Notes under the pieces: generated by a model
Told to the model about the DNA's origin: nothing
Databases searched by the model: none
The model's input: only the letters and a program-made list of their open reading frames with translations
Program-made: the position numbers and the translations under genes
Source of the DNA: Pseudomonadota bacterium
GTDB lineage: Bacteria; Pseudomonadota; Alphaproteobacteria; Sphingomonadales; Sphingomonadaceae
Length of the DNA stretch: 44,218 nt
NCBI GenBank assembly: GCA_023416515.1
Contig: JAEZHP010000145.1
Coordinates: 1-44,218, forward strand
Reading direction: 5' to 3'
In this document: positions 7,586-15,622 of the stretch, piece after piece
How the letters are laid out: each line of letters starts with the position of its first letter
How positions within the stretch are numbered: the stretch's first letter is position 1

Positions 7586-8068
7586 TCAGTTGCCGCAGCT
7601 CCAGTCGGCGTCGACCTCGTTCGAGGTCCCCTGCGGGCGGTCGTTGAGGCGCGCGCGGGCGGGACCGGCGGCCACCTGGTCGGGCGCGGAGCGATCATAG
7701 GGCCGCCCGACGCTGACGCTGATCGCGTCGTTCTGGAAGAAGCCGCCGGTTGCCCCGACCGGCCCCTCGACGCGAAGCTCGATGCGCCGGCCGCGGCGGT
7801 TGACCAAGGCGCGATATTGCTCCGCCGCCAGCACCGGCTGGCCGCCGATGCGCAACATGCAGATCGGGCGAAGATTGGCGGCGACGAGGTCGCCCGGTTC
7901 GAGCGTTTCGAGACCGATCGTCGAGGGAGTCGGCTCCGCGTCCACGCTCTTGTTGGCGCCGAGGCCGAGCGCGTTGATCTCCTCTTCGCTCAGGCCCCTT
8001 CCATGCTCCCCGGAGCCGCAGGCGGCGAGAAGCAAGGCACCGCCGATCCCGATCGCGCGCAAACCCAT
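7586..8068 (-). CDS. Hypothetical lipoprotein
   Basis: A 160-residue predicted lipoprotein of unknown function. The start giving MGLRAIGIGGALLLAACGSG yields a proper lipoprotein signal with the lipobox LAAC (Cys-17). A longer in-frame reading into folE is therefore unlikely. The mature part has ETLEPGDLVAANLRPICMLRIGGQPV and ends VDADWSCGN, with two cysteines that could pair. It begins 5 bp after the folE stop codon, so the two are probably co-transcribed. Confidence 0.75.
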   Translation of the reverse strand: MGLRAIGIGGALLLAACGSGEHGRGLSEEEINALGLGANKSVDAEPTPSTIGLETLEPGDLVAANLRPICMLRIGGQPVLAAEQYRALVNRRGRRIELRVEGPVGATGGFFQNDAISVSVGRPYDRSAPDQVAAGPARARLNDRPQGTSNEVDADWSCGN

Positions 8069-8073
8069 CACGA

Positions 8074-8727
8074 CTAGAAACCCATCAAGGCGAGCACTTC
8101 GCGGCGACTGCGTTCGTCCTTGCGGAAAACGCCCATCATCCGGCTCGTCGTCATCATCACTCCGGGGGTCCTGACGCCGCGGGCGGTCATGCACGCATGA
8201 GAGGCCTCGACCACCACAGCAACGCCCTGCGGTTGGAGATGCTCCCAGATCGCGTCAGCAACCTCGGCGGTGAGCCGCTCCTGCACCTGCAGGCGGCGGG
8301 CATAGCCGTGAAGGACGCGGGCCAGCTTGGAGATGCCGACCACCCGGTCGTTGGGGAGATAGGCGATGTGCGCCTTGCCGATGATCGGAGCCATGTGATG
8401 CTCACAATGGGACTGGAACGGGATGTCCTTCAGGAGCACGATCTCGTCATAGCCGCCGACCTCCTCGAAGGTGCGGGCGAGGTGGGCGCCGGGATCCTCG
8501 GCATAGCCCTTCGCATATTCGCGCCAGGCACGCGCGACCCGGCCTGGCGTGTCGAGCAGCCCCTCGCGGTCGGGATCGTCACCCGCCCAGCGGATCAGCG
8601 TGCGCACCGCCTCGAGCACGTCGGCCGGGATGGCGATGTCGCGCGATTCCTGGACGAGGTCGCCGTCCTCGGGTTCCTGTCCCTGCAATGGCTGCCCTTT
8701 CGCGCTTGTCTCGCGCGACGGGTACAC
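8074..8727 (-). CDS. folE: GTP cyclohydrolase I (FolE)
   Basis: A 217-residue enzyme that converts GTP to 7,8-dihydroneopterin triphosphate, the first step of folate synthesis. The zinc ligands Cys-108 and His-111 (SHCEHHMAP) and Cys-179 (ASHACMTARG) are present, so this is the zinc-dependent type IA enzyme. The first 30 residues are a variable, polar extension. It lies upstream of a lipoprotein gene with a 5-bp gap. Confidence 0.97.
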   Translation of the reverse strand: MYPSRETSAKGQPLQGQEPEDGDLVQESRDIAIPADVLEAVRTLIRWAGDDPDREGLLDTPGRVARAWREYAKGYAEDPGAHLARTFEEVGGYDEIVLLKDIPFQSHCEHHMAPIIGKAHIAYLPNDRVVGISKLARVLHGYARRLQVQERLTAEVADAIWEHLQPQGVAVVVEASHACMTARGVRTPGVMMTTSRMMGVFRKDERSRREVLALMGF

Positions 8728-8756
8728 AGGCGAGGCGCGGCGGGAAAGAGCCGAGA

Positions 8757-9188
8757 CTAGACTCGGCGGAGTGAGCTCACCCAGCCGCGGCCGTTGGACA
8801 GGGCCGGATGCGAGTCCTTATGGCCGAAGCCAGGGCGTCGAAATTGATCCGGGTCCGGGGCGGTGATGGGGCGAAGCCCCTTGAGCTTGAGCATCAGCTC
8901 GGCCTCGTCCAACGGCTCGTCGAACTGGATTCCGGCGGCATTGCCGTTCGACCAGATCACGCGAGCGAATCCCTGGAAACCGCCACGCTCCAGGATCACG
9001 TCGGATCCCGGCCGGGGCAGGTCCACGCCTTCGATGCGCGCTCCGCCGCTGGAAATGTCGCGGATGCGAACGTCGATGTCGCGCGCCGGCGTGGCGAGCT
9101 TGGCCACCATCAGCACCCGGCTGCGGATCGACTGACGACGGCTCGCGCCGTCCTCGCCGATCAGCTTCAAAATAGAATGGCTGGCCAT
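8757..9188 (-). CDS. PilZ domain protein
   Basis: A 143-residue PilZ-domain protein; such proteins usually bind cyclic di-GMP. An RQSIRSRV stretch near residue 19 can serve as the RxxxR part of the nucleotide motif. ISSGGARIEG (about 45-54) corresponds to the usual (D/N)xSxxG element, and a VIWSNGNAAGIQF strand closes the barrel. The C-terminal 35 residues look disordered. It ends 29 bp before the start of folE on the same strand. No partner gene nearby hints at its target. Confidence 0.85.
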   Translation of the reverse strand: MASHSILKLIGEDGASRRQSIRSRVLMVAKLATPARDIDVRIRDISSGGARIEGVDLPRPGSDVILERGGFQGFARVIWSNGNAAGIQFDEPLDEAELMLKLKGLRPITAPDPDQFRRPGFGHKDSHPALSNGRGWVSSLRRV

Positions 9189-9272
9189 GCCATGCCCCCA
9201 CGATTGTCGTCCCCGCGACGTCTATGCGCTCGCTTGGTAAAAATCGGCTTAGCGATGTTCGGAAAACGGCGG

Positions 9273-9349
9273 TGGTGACCCCGACAGGATTCGAACCTGT
9301 GGCCCTCAGATTAGGAATCTGATGCTCTATCCTGCTGAGCTACGGGGCC
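9273..9349 (-). tRNA. tRNA-Arg (anticodon CCT)
   Basis: The minus strand folds into a complete 77-nt cloverleaf. The seven-pair acceptor stem is GGCCCCG with CGGGGTC, the D arm is TAGCTCAGCAGGATAGAGCA and the anticodon stem TCAGA/TCTGA holds loop TTCCTAA (anticodon CCT, reading AGG). The T arm is ACAGG-TTCGAAT-CCTGT and the CCA end is encoded. Confidence 0.97.
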
Positions 9350-9388
9350 GTCCACCGCGCCGCCTTTTCGGGCAAGGCGCGGTTCGGG

Positions 9389-9838
9389 TCAATTCTCCTC
9401 GGTCGGCGGCGCGACCGGGAACAGGAGCGGCGCGACAGGGACCCCGTCCTCGGCAAGGCTCGCGGCCTGATCTGGCGTGGTCTGCCCGTGGATCGGGCGC
9501 GTCTCGGTGTCGCCGACATGCATCGCGCGCGCCTCGCTCGCGAAGCGGTCGCCGACCCATTCCGACTTCTTGAGCATCTCGCGCTGGAGCGCCGCGATCT
9601 TGCCGAGCATCTCCTTCACTTCGGCGGGCGGCGCCGACATCATGTCGGTTGCAGGAGCGGCCGCATTCCCCTTCTTCGGAACGGCGGGCGCCATCGGCGC
9701 CTTGGCGACGTCCGGGTCGCCGCACATCGGGCAGGCGACAAGGCCGCGCTGCTTCTGCGATTCGTAATCCTCGGACGATCCGAACCAGGCCTCGAAGACA
9801 TGGCCGGCCGAAGCGCAGCGAAGGTCGAAGACGATCAT
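9389..9838 (-). CDS. DUF1178 family protein
   Basis: A 149-residue DUF1178 protein of unknown function. It opens with MIVFDLRCASAGHVFEAWF, followed by a CPMCGD pair, which suggests a small zinc-ribbon-like fold with Cys-8. A lysine/proline/alanine-rich linker leads to the conserved helical part VKEMLGKIAALQREM and the EARAMHVGDTETRPIHGQTT block typical of the family. Its ATG overlaps the stop of the upstream amidase gene by 4 bp (ATGA), so translation is probably coupled. Confidence 0.9.
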   Translation of the reverse strand: MIVFDLRCASAGHVFEAWFGSSEDYESQKQRGLVACPMCGDPDVAKAPMAPAVPKKGNAAAPATDMMSAPPAEVKEMLGKIAALQREMLKKSEWVGDRFASEARAMHVGDTETRPIHGQTTPDQAASLAEDGVPVAPLLFPVAPPTEEN

Positions 9839-10662
9839 GACCGAACCGCCTCCGGGACGAGCCGGCGGTGGGCGAGGACCGGGATCCGCGTGCGCACGTC
9901 GCCGACGACAGTCATGTCGAGATCGGCAAAGCCGAGGGCGGGGCTGTCCGCGCCCATGTCGAGAAGCACGCGGCCCCAAGGATCGATCACAAGCGAATGG
10001 CCATAGGTGGCGCGGCCGTCCTCGTGGCTGCCGGCCTGGGCGGCGGCAACAACGAACGCCTCCGCCTCGATCGCCCGGGCGCGCAGAAGCACGTGCCAGT
10101 GCGCCTCGCCGGTCGGAACGGTGAAGGCGGCGGGAATGGACAGGACCGTCGCGCCAGCCTCGCTGAGCCGCGCATAGAGGCCGGAGAAGCGCAGGTCGTA
10201 GCAGATCGAGAGGCCGAGCGGCCCGAGCGGGCTGTCGGCGAGCACCGGCGCCTCACCGGCGGCGAAGGACGCCGATTCGCGCCAGCTCTCGCCGGTGGGA
10301 AGGTCGACGTCGAACAAATGCATCTTGTCGTAGCGCGCGCGGATCTCGCCCTGGTCGTCGATCAGGAAAGAGCGGTTGACGAGACGGTCGTCCTCCCCGC
10401 CGAGCAGGGCCAGCGAGCCGAGCTCGACCCAAATGCCGTGCGCGCGCGCCGCTTCGCGGACACGGGCGAGCACCGGGTCGTCGCCCTCCCGCCGATAATT
10501 CGGCGCGGCGCGCTCGCGGTCCCGGTCGAGCAGCCCGCTCATCTCCGGAGTGAACAGCATGATAGCGCCGCCGGCCGCTGCCTCGGCTACCGCCCGGACC
10601 AGCGAGTCGCCATTGGCGGCGGGATCGATCCCCGTCCGCGCCTGATAGACTGCGATCCGCAT
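9835..10662 (-). CDS. Carbon-nitrogen hydrolase family amidase (Nit-like)
   Basis: A 275-residue nitrilase-superfamily amidase. The Glu-Lys-Cys triad is Glu-40 (LFTPEMS), Lys-113 (RYDKMHLFD) and Cys-154 (LSICYDLRF). The pattern is closest to the Nit1/Nit2 group, which hydrolyses deaminated glutathione or omega-amides. Adjacent glutaredoxin fits a thiol-repair role, but the substrate is inferred. It follows grxC with no intergenic base and overlaps the DUF1178 gene by 4 bp. Confidence 0.93.
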   Translation of the reverse strand: MRIAVYQARTGIDPAANGDSLVRAVAEAAAGGAIMLFTPEMSGLLDRDRERAAPNYRREGDDPVLARVREAARAHGIWVELGSLALLGGEDDRLVNRSFLIDDQGEIRARYDKMHLFDVDLPTGESWRESASFAAGEAPVLADSPLGPLGLSICYDLRFSGLYARLSEAGATVLSIPAAFTVPTGEAHWHVLLRARAIEAEAFVVAAAQAGSHEDGRATYGHSLVIDPWGRVLLDMGADSPALGFADLDMTVVGDVRTRIPVLAHRRLVPEAVRS

Positions 10663-10920
10663 TCAGCCCTGCAGCAGGGGATCGAGCCGGCCCGATGCCT
10701 CGAGGGCGTGGAGATCGTCGGAGCCGCCGACATGATGGTCGTTGATGAAGATCTGCGGCACCGTGAACCGCCCGTTGGAGCGGCCGAGCATCTCGTCGCG
10801 CTTCGCACCGCCGAGGGTGATGTCATATTCCTCGAAGGCGACGCCCTTGTCGCTCAGCAGCCGCTTGGCGCGGGTGCAATAGGGGCAGAACATCTTGGTG
10901 TAGATCTCGACGCGCGGCAT
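10663..10920 (-). CDS. grxC: Glutaredoxin 3
   Basis: An 85-residue dithiol glutaredoxin that reduces disulphides using glutathione. The active site CPYC lies at residues 12-15 after VEIYTKMF. The TVPQIFINDHHVGGSDDL block holds the cis-proline and the glutathione-binding GG. I chose the start giving MPRVEIYTKM; a longer in-frame reading adds residues not expected for the family. It abuts the amidase gene exactly and lies 50 bp after comF-type gene's stop on the same strand. Confidence 0.95.
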   Translation of the reverse strand: MPRVEIYTKMFCPYCTRAKRLLSDKGVAFEEYDITLGGAKRDEMLGRSNGRFTVPQIFINDHHVGGSDDLHALEASGRLDPLLQG

Positions 10921-10970
10921 TCTCGGTCCATCCTTGTTCGCGCGGCAGGTGAGCATGGCCGCCGCGCCTG

Positions 10971-11723
10971 TCAATGTTCGCCGTCGCGGACCACCCGCGC
11001 CCAGCACAGCACCGCCACCTCCGCGGCGCCCGCCCGCTTGAGGACTCGTGCGCAGGCCTCAGCAGTGGCGCCCGAGGTGAAAACGTCGTCGATGAGCAGG
11101 ATGTTGCGCCCGGCGACGGCGCCGCGATGGCGATCGTTGATTCGGAAGGCGCCGCGCACCGTGAGCCGCCGCTCGCTCGGGCTCATGCCCTTCAGGGGCG
11201 GCGTTCGCTTGACCCGAAGCAGCAGGTCGGGCCGCACCTCGATCCCGAAGCGGCGGCCGAGCGCGGCGGCGATCAGCGCCGACTGGTTGTAGCCGCGCCG
11301 CCAGATCCGCCAGCGATGAAGCGGCACCGGGCACAGGATCGGCCGCGCGGCGGGATCGACATGGCGCGCCATCAGGCTTGCCATCGTCCCGGCGACCCCC
11401 GGCTTGCGGCCATATTTGAGCTTCAGCGCGACTGCTCGGGCGAGCTCGCCATAGGCCACCGCCGCGCGCAACCGATCGAAAGCCGGCGGATCGGCCATGC
11501 AGCCCGCGCACAGGGCACCCTCCCCTTCCCCGCCATGATCGAACGGAAGCGCGCACCTTGCGCAGCAAGGCGGACCGAGCAGGTCGAGGCCGGACCAGCA
11601 TTGGTAGCAGAAGGCGTCCTGCGCCTGGGTCACCACCCCGCAACCTGGGCAGCGCGGCGGCAGAGCGAAGTCGACGACGACTCGCATCCCGGCCTGGGCA
11701 AGCCGCGCAGAGGCGCCGATCAT
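10971..11723 (-). CDS. ComF family phosphoribosyltransferase-like protein
   Basis: A 250-residue ComF/GntX-type protein. The N-terminal zinc-finger region has CPGC, CYQC, CARC and CAGC pairs (residues about 24-90). The C-terminal phosphoribosyltransferase fold carries CPVPLHRWRIWRRGYNQS and the PRPP-binding LLIDDVFTSGAT. ComF helps take up DNA in competent bacteria, but relatives occur widely in non-competent species, so the role here is open. First gene of comF-grxC-amidase-DUF1178. Its start lies 64 bp from the divergent tRNA-Cys. Confidence 0.92.
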   Translation of the reverse strand: MIGASARLAQAGMRVVVDFALPPRCPGCGVVTQAQDAFCYQCWSGLDLLGPPCCARCALPFDHGGEGEGALCAGCMADPPAFDRLRAAVAYGELARAVALKLKYGRKPGVAGTMASLMARHVDPAARPILCPVPLHRWRIWRRGYNQSALIAAALGRRFGIEVRPDLLLRVKRTPPLKGMSPSERRLTVRGAFRINDRHRGAVAGRNILLIDDVFTSGATAEACARVLKRAGAAEVAVLCWARVVRDGEH

Positions 11724-11787
11724 GACCCGCCGCGGCGCTGGTTGACAGTCGAGTCAAAGCCCATCATGTCGCCCCCTCACCTCCCGA

Positions 11788-11861
11788 GGCCCGATGGCGG
11801 AGTGGTGACGCAGCGGACTGCAAATCCGTGCACGGGGGTTCGATTCCCCCTCGGGCCTCCA
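11788..11861 (+). tRNA. tRNA-Cys (anticodon GCA)
   Basis: A 74-nt cloverleaf. Acceptor GGCCCGA pairs with TCGGGCC, the anticodon stem GCGGA/TCCGT holds loop CTGCAAA (anticodon GCA), the T arm is GGGGG-TTCGATT-CCCCC, the discriminator is T and CCA is encoded. Confidence 0.97.
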
Positions 11862-11927
11862 CATTCCCCCAAGCTCGGGCACCAGGCGCTACTTAACCAT
11901 GGCGCCGCCGAAAGAGGAACAGCGGGA

Positions 11928-13148
11928 ATGCGTTATGACGTCGTCATCGTCGGGGCAGGCCATGGCGGCGCTCAGGCCGCGATCGCGCTTCGCCAGAACG
12001 GCTTTGCCGGAGGCATCGCGATCATCGGCGACGAGCCGGAGCTTCCCTACGAGCGGCCGCCCCTGTCGAAGGAGTATCTCGCCGGCGAGAAGACGTTCGA
12101 GCGGATGCTCATCCGCCCGGCCGCTTTCTGGCAGGAACGCGCCGTTGCAATGCTGCTTGGGAAACGAGTCGTCGCGGTCGATCCCGACGCCCACAGCCTG
12201 TCCACCGAGGGCGGCGAGACCGTCGGCTATGGCAAGCTGATCTGGGCCGCAGGGGGCACGCCCCGCCGTCTCGCCTGCGCCGGCACCGACCTCGCCGGGG
12301 TCCACACCGTACGCACTCGCGCCGACGTGGACAGCATGATCGCCGGGTTCGGCTCGGTCGACCGCGCAGTGGTGATCGGCGGCGGCTATATCGGGCTCGA
12401 GACGGCGGCGATGCTGACGAGGCACGGCAAGCAAGTCCTATTGCTTGAGGCCCTCGGCCGGGTGCTGTCGCGGGTCGCAGGCGAGCCTCTGTCGCGCTTC
12501 TACGAGGCGGAGCATCGCGCCCGAGGGGTGGACCTGCGGCTCGAAGCGACGGTCGATTGCCTGGTCGGCGATGGTCATGTCAGCGCCGTCCGTCTCTGCG
12601 ACGGCTCGGAGGTCGAAGCCCAGCTGGTCGTCGTCGGCATTGGAATCGACGCCGCGGTCGAGCCCCTGCTTGCGGCCGGAGCGAGCGGCGGCAACGGCGT
12701 CCAGGTGGACGGCCAATGCCGCACGTCCCTTGCCGACGTCTTCGCGGTCGGAGACTGCGCGCTCCACCCGAACCGCTTCGCCGGAGGAGACCTGATCCGC
12801 CTCGAATCGGTCCAGAACGCGACCGACCAGGCCACGGTCGCGGCCAGGACGATCGCCGGGCTGGAAGCGGAATATGACGCCCTGCCCTGGTTCTGGTCCA
12901 ACCAATATGACTTACGCCTCCAGACGGTCGGCATCTCGACCGGACACGATACCGCGCTGGTTCGCGGCGACCCCGCGATGCGCAGCTTCTCGGTCGTCTA
13001 CCTGAAGCAAGGCCGGGTGATCGCCCTCGACTGCGTCAACGCGACGAAGGACTATGTCCAGGGCCGCAAGCTCATCGTCGAAGGCCTCGCGCCCGACCCT
13101 GCCAGGCTCGCCGACCCGGCCACTCCTCTCAAGGAGCTGGCCGGGTGA
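11928..13148 (+). CDS. FAD-dependent NAD(P)H oxidoreductase (ferredoxin/rubredoxin reductase type)
   Basis: A 406-residue flavoprotein resembling the reductase partners of ferredoxins, rubredoxins and ring-hydroxylating oxygenases. It has the FAD motif VIVGAGHGGAQAA (residues 5-17), the second dinucleotide motif VIGGGYIGLETAAML and the C-terminal FAD signature VFAVGDCALHPN. The WFWSNQYDLRLQTVG block is typical of this reductase group. No ferredoxin or oxygenase gene is adjacent, so its electron acceptor is unknown. I chose the ATG giving MRYDVVIVGAG. The reading frame stays open about 950 bp upstream, through tRNA-Cys and comF, and that part is not coding. Confidence 0.92.
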   Translation: MRYDVVIVGAGHGGAQAAIALRQNGFAGGIAIIGDEPELPYERPPLSKEYLAGEKTFERMLIRPAAFWQERAVAMLLGKRVVAVDPDAHSLSTEGGETVGYGKLIWAAGGTPRRLACAGTDLAGVHTVRTRADVDSMIAGFGSVDRAVVIGGGYIGLETAAMLTRHGKQVLLLEALGRVLSRVAGEPLSRFYEAEHRARGVDLRLEATVDCLVGDGHVSAVRLCDGSEVEAQLVVVGIGIDAAVEPLLAAGASGGNGVQVDGQCRTSLADVFAVGDCALHPNRFAGGDLIRLESVQNATDQATVAARTIAGLEAEYDALPWFWSNQYDLRLQTVGISTGHDTALVRGDPAMRSFSVVYLKQGRVIALDCVNATKDYVQGRKLIVEGLAPDPARLADPATPLKELAG

Positions 13149-13155
13149 CGCGGAC

Positions 13156-13641
13156 TTAGCGGTTGCAGCTGGAGACGGTCGTCTCGAACTCGTCGCCGTC
13201 GCGGTCACGCAGATCGTAGGTGTAGGCGCCGCCCCTGCGGATCACGTCGCCGGTCTGACCGGTGCACAGGTCGCGGCTCACCACCCTGCGGAATTCGGCG
13301 ATGCTGGACCTGTCGAAGTCGGCGTCGATCCGGCCCGTATAGATGATCTCAGTTCCGTCGAGATCGACGTCGGTGATCGTCAACACGCCCTCGCGCGCGG
13401 GCAACGTGTCGCGGAACTGGCGGACCTCCGCGCGCAACTCGTCCTCCAGCTCCGGATCCGCCTCCCGGCGGCCGCGGTCCTCGCGTGAATCTTGATCGCC
13501 ATCGCGGTCGCGCGCCTCGGAATCGCTTCCGCTGTCGCGGTCGGAGCGAGAGGATTCGCGGTCGGAGCGGGAGTCTCGGTCGCCGCCGCCGCCACAGGCA
13601 GTCACCATGGCCAGCGCGGCAAGGACGAGCAGAGTACGCAT
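13156..13641 (-). CDS. Hypothetical lipoprotein with Ser/Arg/Asp-rich linker
   Basis: A 161-residue predicted lipoprotein: MRTLLVLAALAMVTACGGGG, lipobox VTAC with Cys-16. Residues 21-65 are low-complexity Ser/Arg/Asp/Glu repeats (DSRSDRESSRSDRDSGSD and similar), probably a disordered linker. A folded domain of about 95 residues follows, with TLPAREGVLTITDVDLDGTEIIYTGRI, a DLCTGQ cysteine and a second cysteine near the end (VSSCNR), which may pair. Function unknown. It converges on the flavoprotein gene with a 7-bp gap. Confidence 0.75.
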   Translation of the reverse strand: MRTLLVLAALAMVTACGGGGDRDSRSDRESSRSDRDSGSDSEARDRDGDQDSREDRGRREADPELEDELRAEVRQFRDTLPAREGVLTITDVDLDGTEIIYTGRIDADFDRSSIAEFRRVVSRDLCTGQTGDVIRRGGAYTYDLRDRDGDEFETTVSSCNR

Positions 13642-13787
13642 GACTTATTCCCCCAATTTGAACACTTCCGCAGTTGGAACGCGCGCTCACGGCCAAGTCA
13701 AGCGACGCCGTGCCAATGTGTTACGGGTTGCGCCCGCACGGCCACCCTGCTTTCCTGCGCCATGAACCGGGGGGAATTGAGCGAAGC

Positions 13788-14426
13788 ATGGTGGTGAAAC
13801 GGCCCGTGAGCAGCGATGCGGAGCGGGCGATCCAACCGCTGGACGGCTTTGGCGAGGCCCACCGCTCCCTGCTCGACGACCGGTCGATCCAATTCAAGCT
13901 GGAGCCTTTCCAGCAACCCCAACTCGACCCGCCACCCGACATGAGCGGGCTCATCAACCTGGCGCCCTTCTTGCGCTTCATGTTCTGGGCGCTCGTCGCC
14001 GCCGCGGTCCTGTTCCTCCTCTACCTCATCGTCAGCCGCCTCACCGGCTTCAGCTTCCGGCGCCCGGCCAAGACCGAAGCCGAGGAGCCCGAATGGCATA
14101 TTGCCGAGCAGCCTGCCCGGCGGCTGCTGGGCGACGCCGACTCGCTTGCCGCGAAGGGACTCTATTCCGAAGCCGCGCACCTTCTCCTGTTCCGAAGCAT
14201 CGAGGAGATCGACCAGCGCCGCCCCGACACCATCCGCCGCGCTCTGACCAGCCGCGACATTGCCGGCCTTCCGTCGCTTCCCTCGAGACCCGCCCAGGCG
14301 TTCCGGGCGATCGTCCGGGCGGTGGAGCGAAGCCTGTTCGGCGGCCGCGCGCTCAATGCGGACGACTGGAGCGAATGCCGGGCGGCCTATGAGCGTTTCG
14401 CCTTCGCCGAAGGCTGGCGTGGATGA
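13788..14426 (+). CDS. DUF4129 domain membrane protein
   Basis: A 212-residue protein with one membrane helix at about residues 62-84 and a DUF4129-like C-terminal domain (LYSEAAHLLLFRSIEEID to ECRAAYERFAFAEGW). A proline-rich extracytoplasmic N-terminal segment precedes the helix. First gene of the MoxR operon. In other bacteria DUF4129 proteins accompany MoxR, DUF58 and transglutaminase-like proteins, with no settled biochemical role. Its stop overlaps the next start by 4 bp (ATGA). The frame is open further upstream, but only this ATG follows a plausible ribosome site. Confidence 0.8.
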   Translation: MVVKRPVSSDAERAIQPLDGFGEAHRSLLDDRSIQFKLEPFQQPQLDPPPDMSGLINLAPFLRFMFWALVAAAVLFLLYLIVSRLTGFSFRRPAKTEAEEPEWHIAEQPARRLLGDADSLAAKGLYSEAAHLLLFRSIEEIDQRRPDTIRRALTSRDIAGLPSLPSRPAQAFRAIVRAVERSLFGGRALNADDWSECRAAYERFAFAEGWRG

Positions 14427-15622
14427 CCAAGGAGACGAGCCCCTTCCGCCCGTCGCTGGTGATCGGACTGATCGTCGCCGGACTGGTCAGCTTCGCGGCG
14501 TTCGTGATGCTGCTCAGCTGGGGCGGCCAGGCCGGCGGGCGAAGCGGCGGCCGCGGAACCGCGCTTTCGGTCGCGGCGATCGGCTTCAAGGGCCTGGTCG
14601 ACCTCACCGACGACTTCTACGACACCGAGCTGGTCCGAAATGGAAGCCAACTCGATACGGACGATCTCGTGGTGATCGCGCTCGAGCCGCAGACCGAGCC
14701 CGCGCAAGTCCAGCGGCTTCTCAACGAGCGATACGACGTACCGACTGTCGTTATCCTGCCCAAATGGGACGTGGTCCGAGACCCCGACCACCGCGGCTGG
14801 GTGCGCAGCCTCGGCCCCGACCTCGGCGGCACTGCCGAGCACATGCTGGACCTCGGCGTGGAGGTGGAAACGCTGAGTCAACGCCGCGCCGGCCGGGGGC
14901 GGGCACGCGGCTACGGAATGATGCGCGGCCTGTCGGTCCCGCTTCCCGCCTCACCCCAGGTGATCGACGGAAGCGACCTCGAACCGCTCCTCACCACGCC
15001 CGATGGCGACATTCTGGTCGCTCGGGTCGACGACCGGCCCCTCTACATCGTCGCCGACCCCGACCTGCTCAACAATCACGGCATTTCCGATCCCGGCCGT
15101 GCTCGGGCCGCAGTGCAGATGCTGGGGGTGATGAAGCCGGATAGCGGCGGTCCGATCCGCTTCGACCTCACCGTCAACGGCTATGGCGGCGGCCGCAGCC
15201 TGCTGAAGTCGATGCTCGAGCCGCCGTTCCTCGCCATGACCCTGGCTCTGATCGCCGCGGCAATCCTGGCCGGCTTGCACGGCGCCATCCGGTTCGGCCC
15301 GGCCCGGCCGCCCGCGCGGGCGATCCCCTTCGGCAAGGCGGCCCTCGTCGAAAACAGCGCCGGCCTGGTGAAGCTCGCGAGGCGGGACGTGCGCCTAGGG
15401 GGAGGCTATGCCGACGTTGTCCGCGACGACGCCGCCCGCGCCGGCGCCGCTCCGCCCAACCTGCATGACGAGGCGCTCGAAGCCTATCTCGACCGCTTCA
15501 GCCGGCCCGGCGAGCCGCCTTTCTCCCAGCTCGCCGCCACTCTTCGCTCCGCCCGCGACCGCCACGAACTGATGTCGGCCGCGCGCGCTCTTTTCCGATG
15601 GAAGAAGGACCTCATTCGGTGA
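14423..15622 (+). CDS. DUF4350 domain membrane protein
   Basis: A 399-residue DUF4350 protein. The N-terminal helix lies at about residues 11-31. The following domain resembles GldG/type-1 glutamine-amidotransferase-like folds seen beside ABC or MoxR systems (LDTDDLVVIALEP, VPTVVILPKWD). A second helix (FLAMTLALIAAAILAGLHGAIRF, about 270-292) leads to a cytoplasmic C-terminal helical part. Second gene of the operon, overlapping its neighbours at both ends. Function unknown; the partnership with MoxR is by context. Confidence 0.85.
   Translation: MTKETSPFRPSLVIGLIVAGLVSFAAFVMLLSWGGQAGGRSGGRGTALSVAAIGFKGLVDLTDDFYDTELVRNGSQLDTDDLVVIALEPQTEPAQVQRLLNERYDVPTVVILPKWDVVRDPDHRGWVRSLGPDLGGTAEHMLDLGVEVETLSQRRAGRGRARGYGMMRGLSVPLPASPQVIDGSDLEPLLTTPDGDILVARVDDRPLYIVADPDLLNNHGISDPGRARAAVQMLGVMKPDSGGPIRFDLTVNGYGGGRSLLKSMLEPPFLAMTLALIAAAILAGLHGAIRFGPARPPARAIPFGKAALVENSAGLVKLARRDVRLGGGYADVVRDDAARAGAAPPNLHDEALEAYLDRFSRPGEPPFSQLAATLRSARDRHELMSAARALFRWKKDLIR

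Noticed and set aside
10974..11927. A continuous frame extending the flavoprotein upstream by about 318 residues
   Set aside because: It runs antisense through comF and across tRNA-Cys; the family N-terminus begins at 11928.
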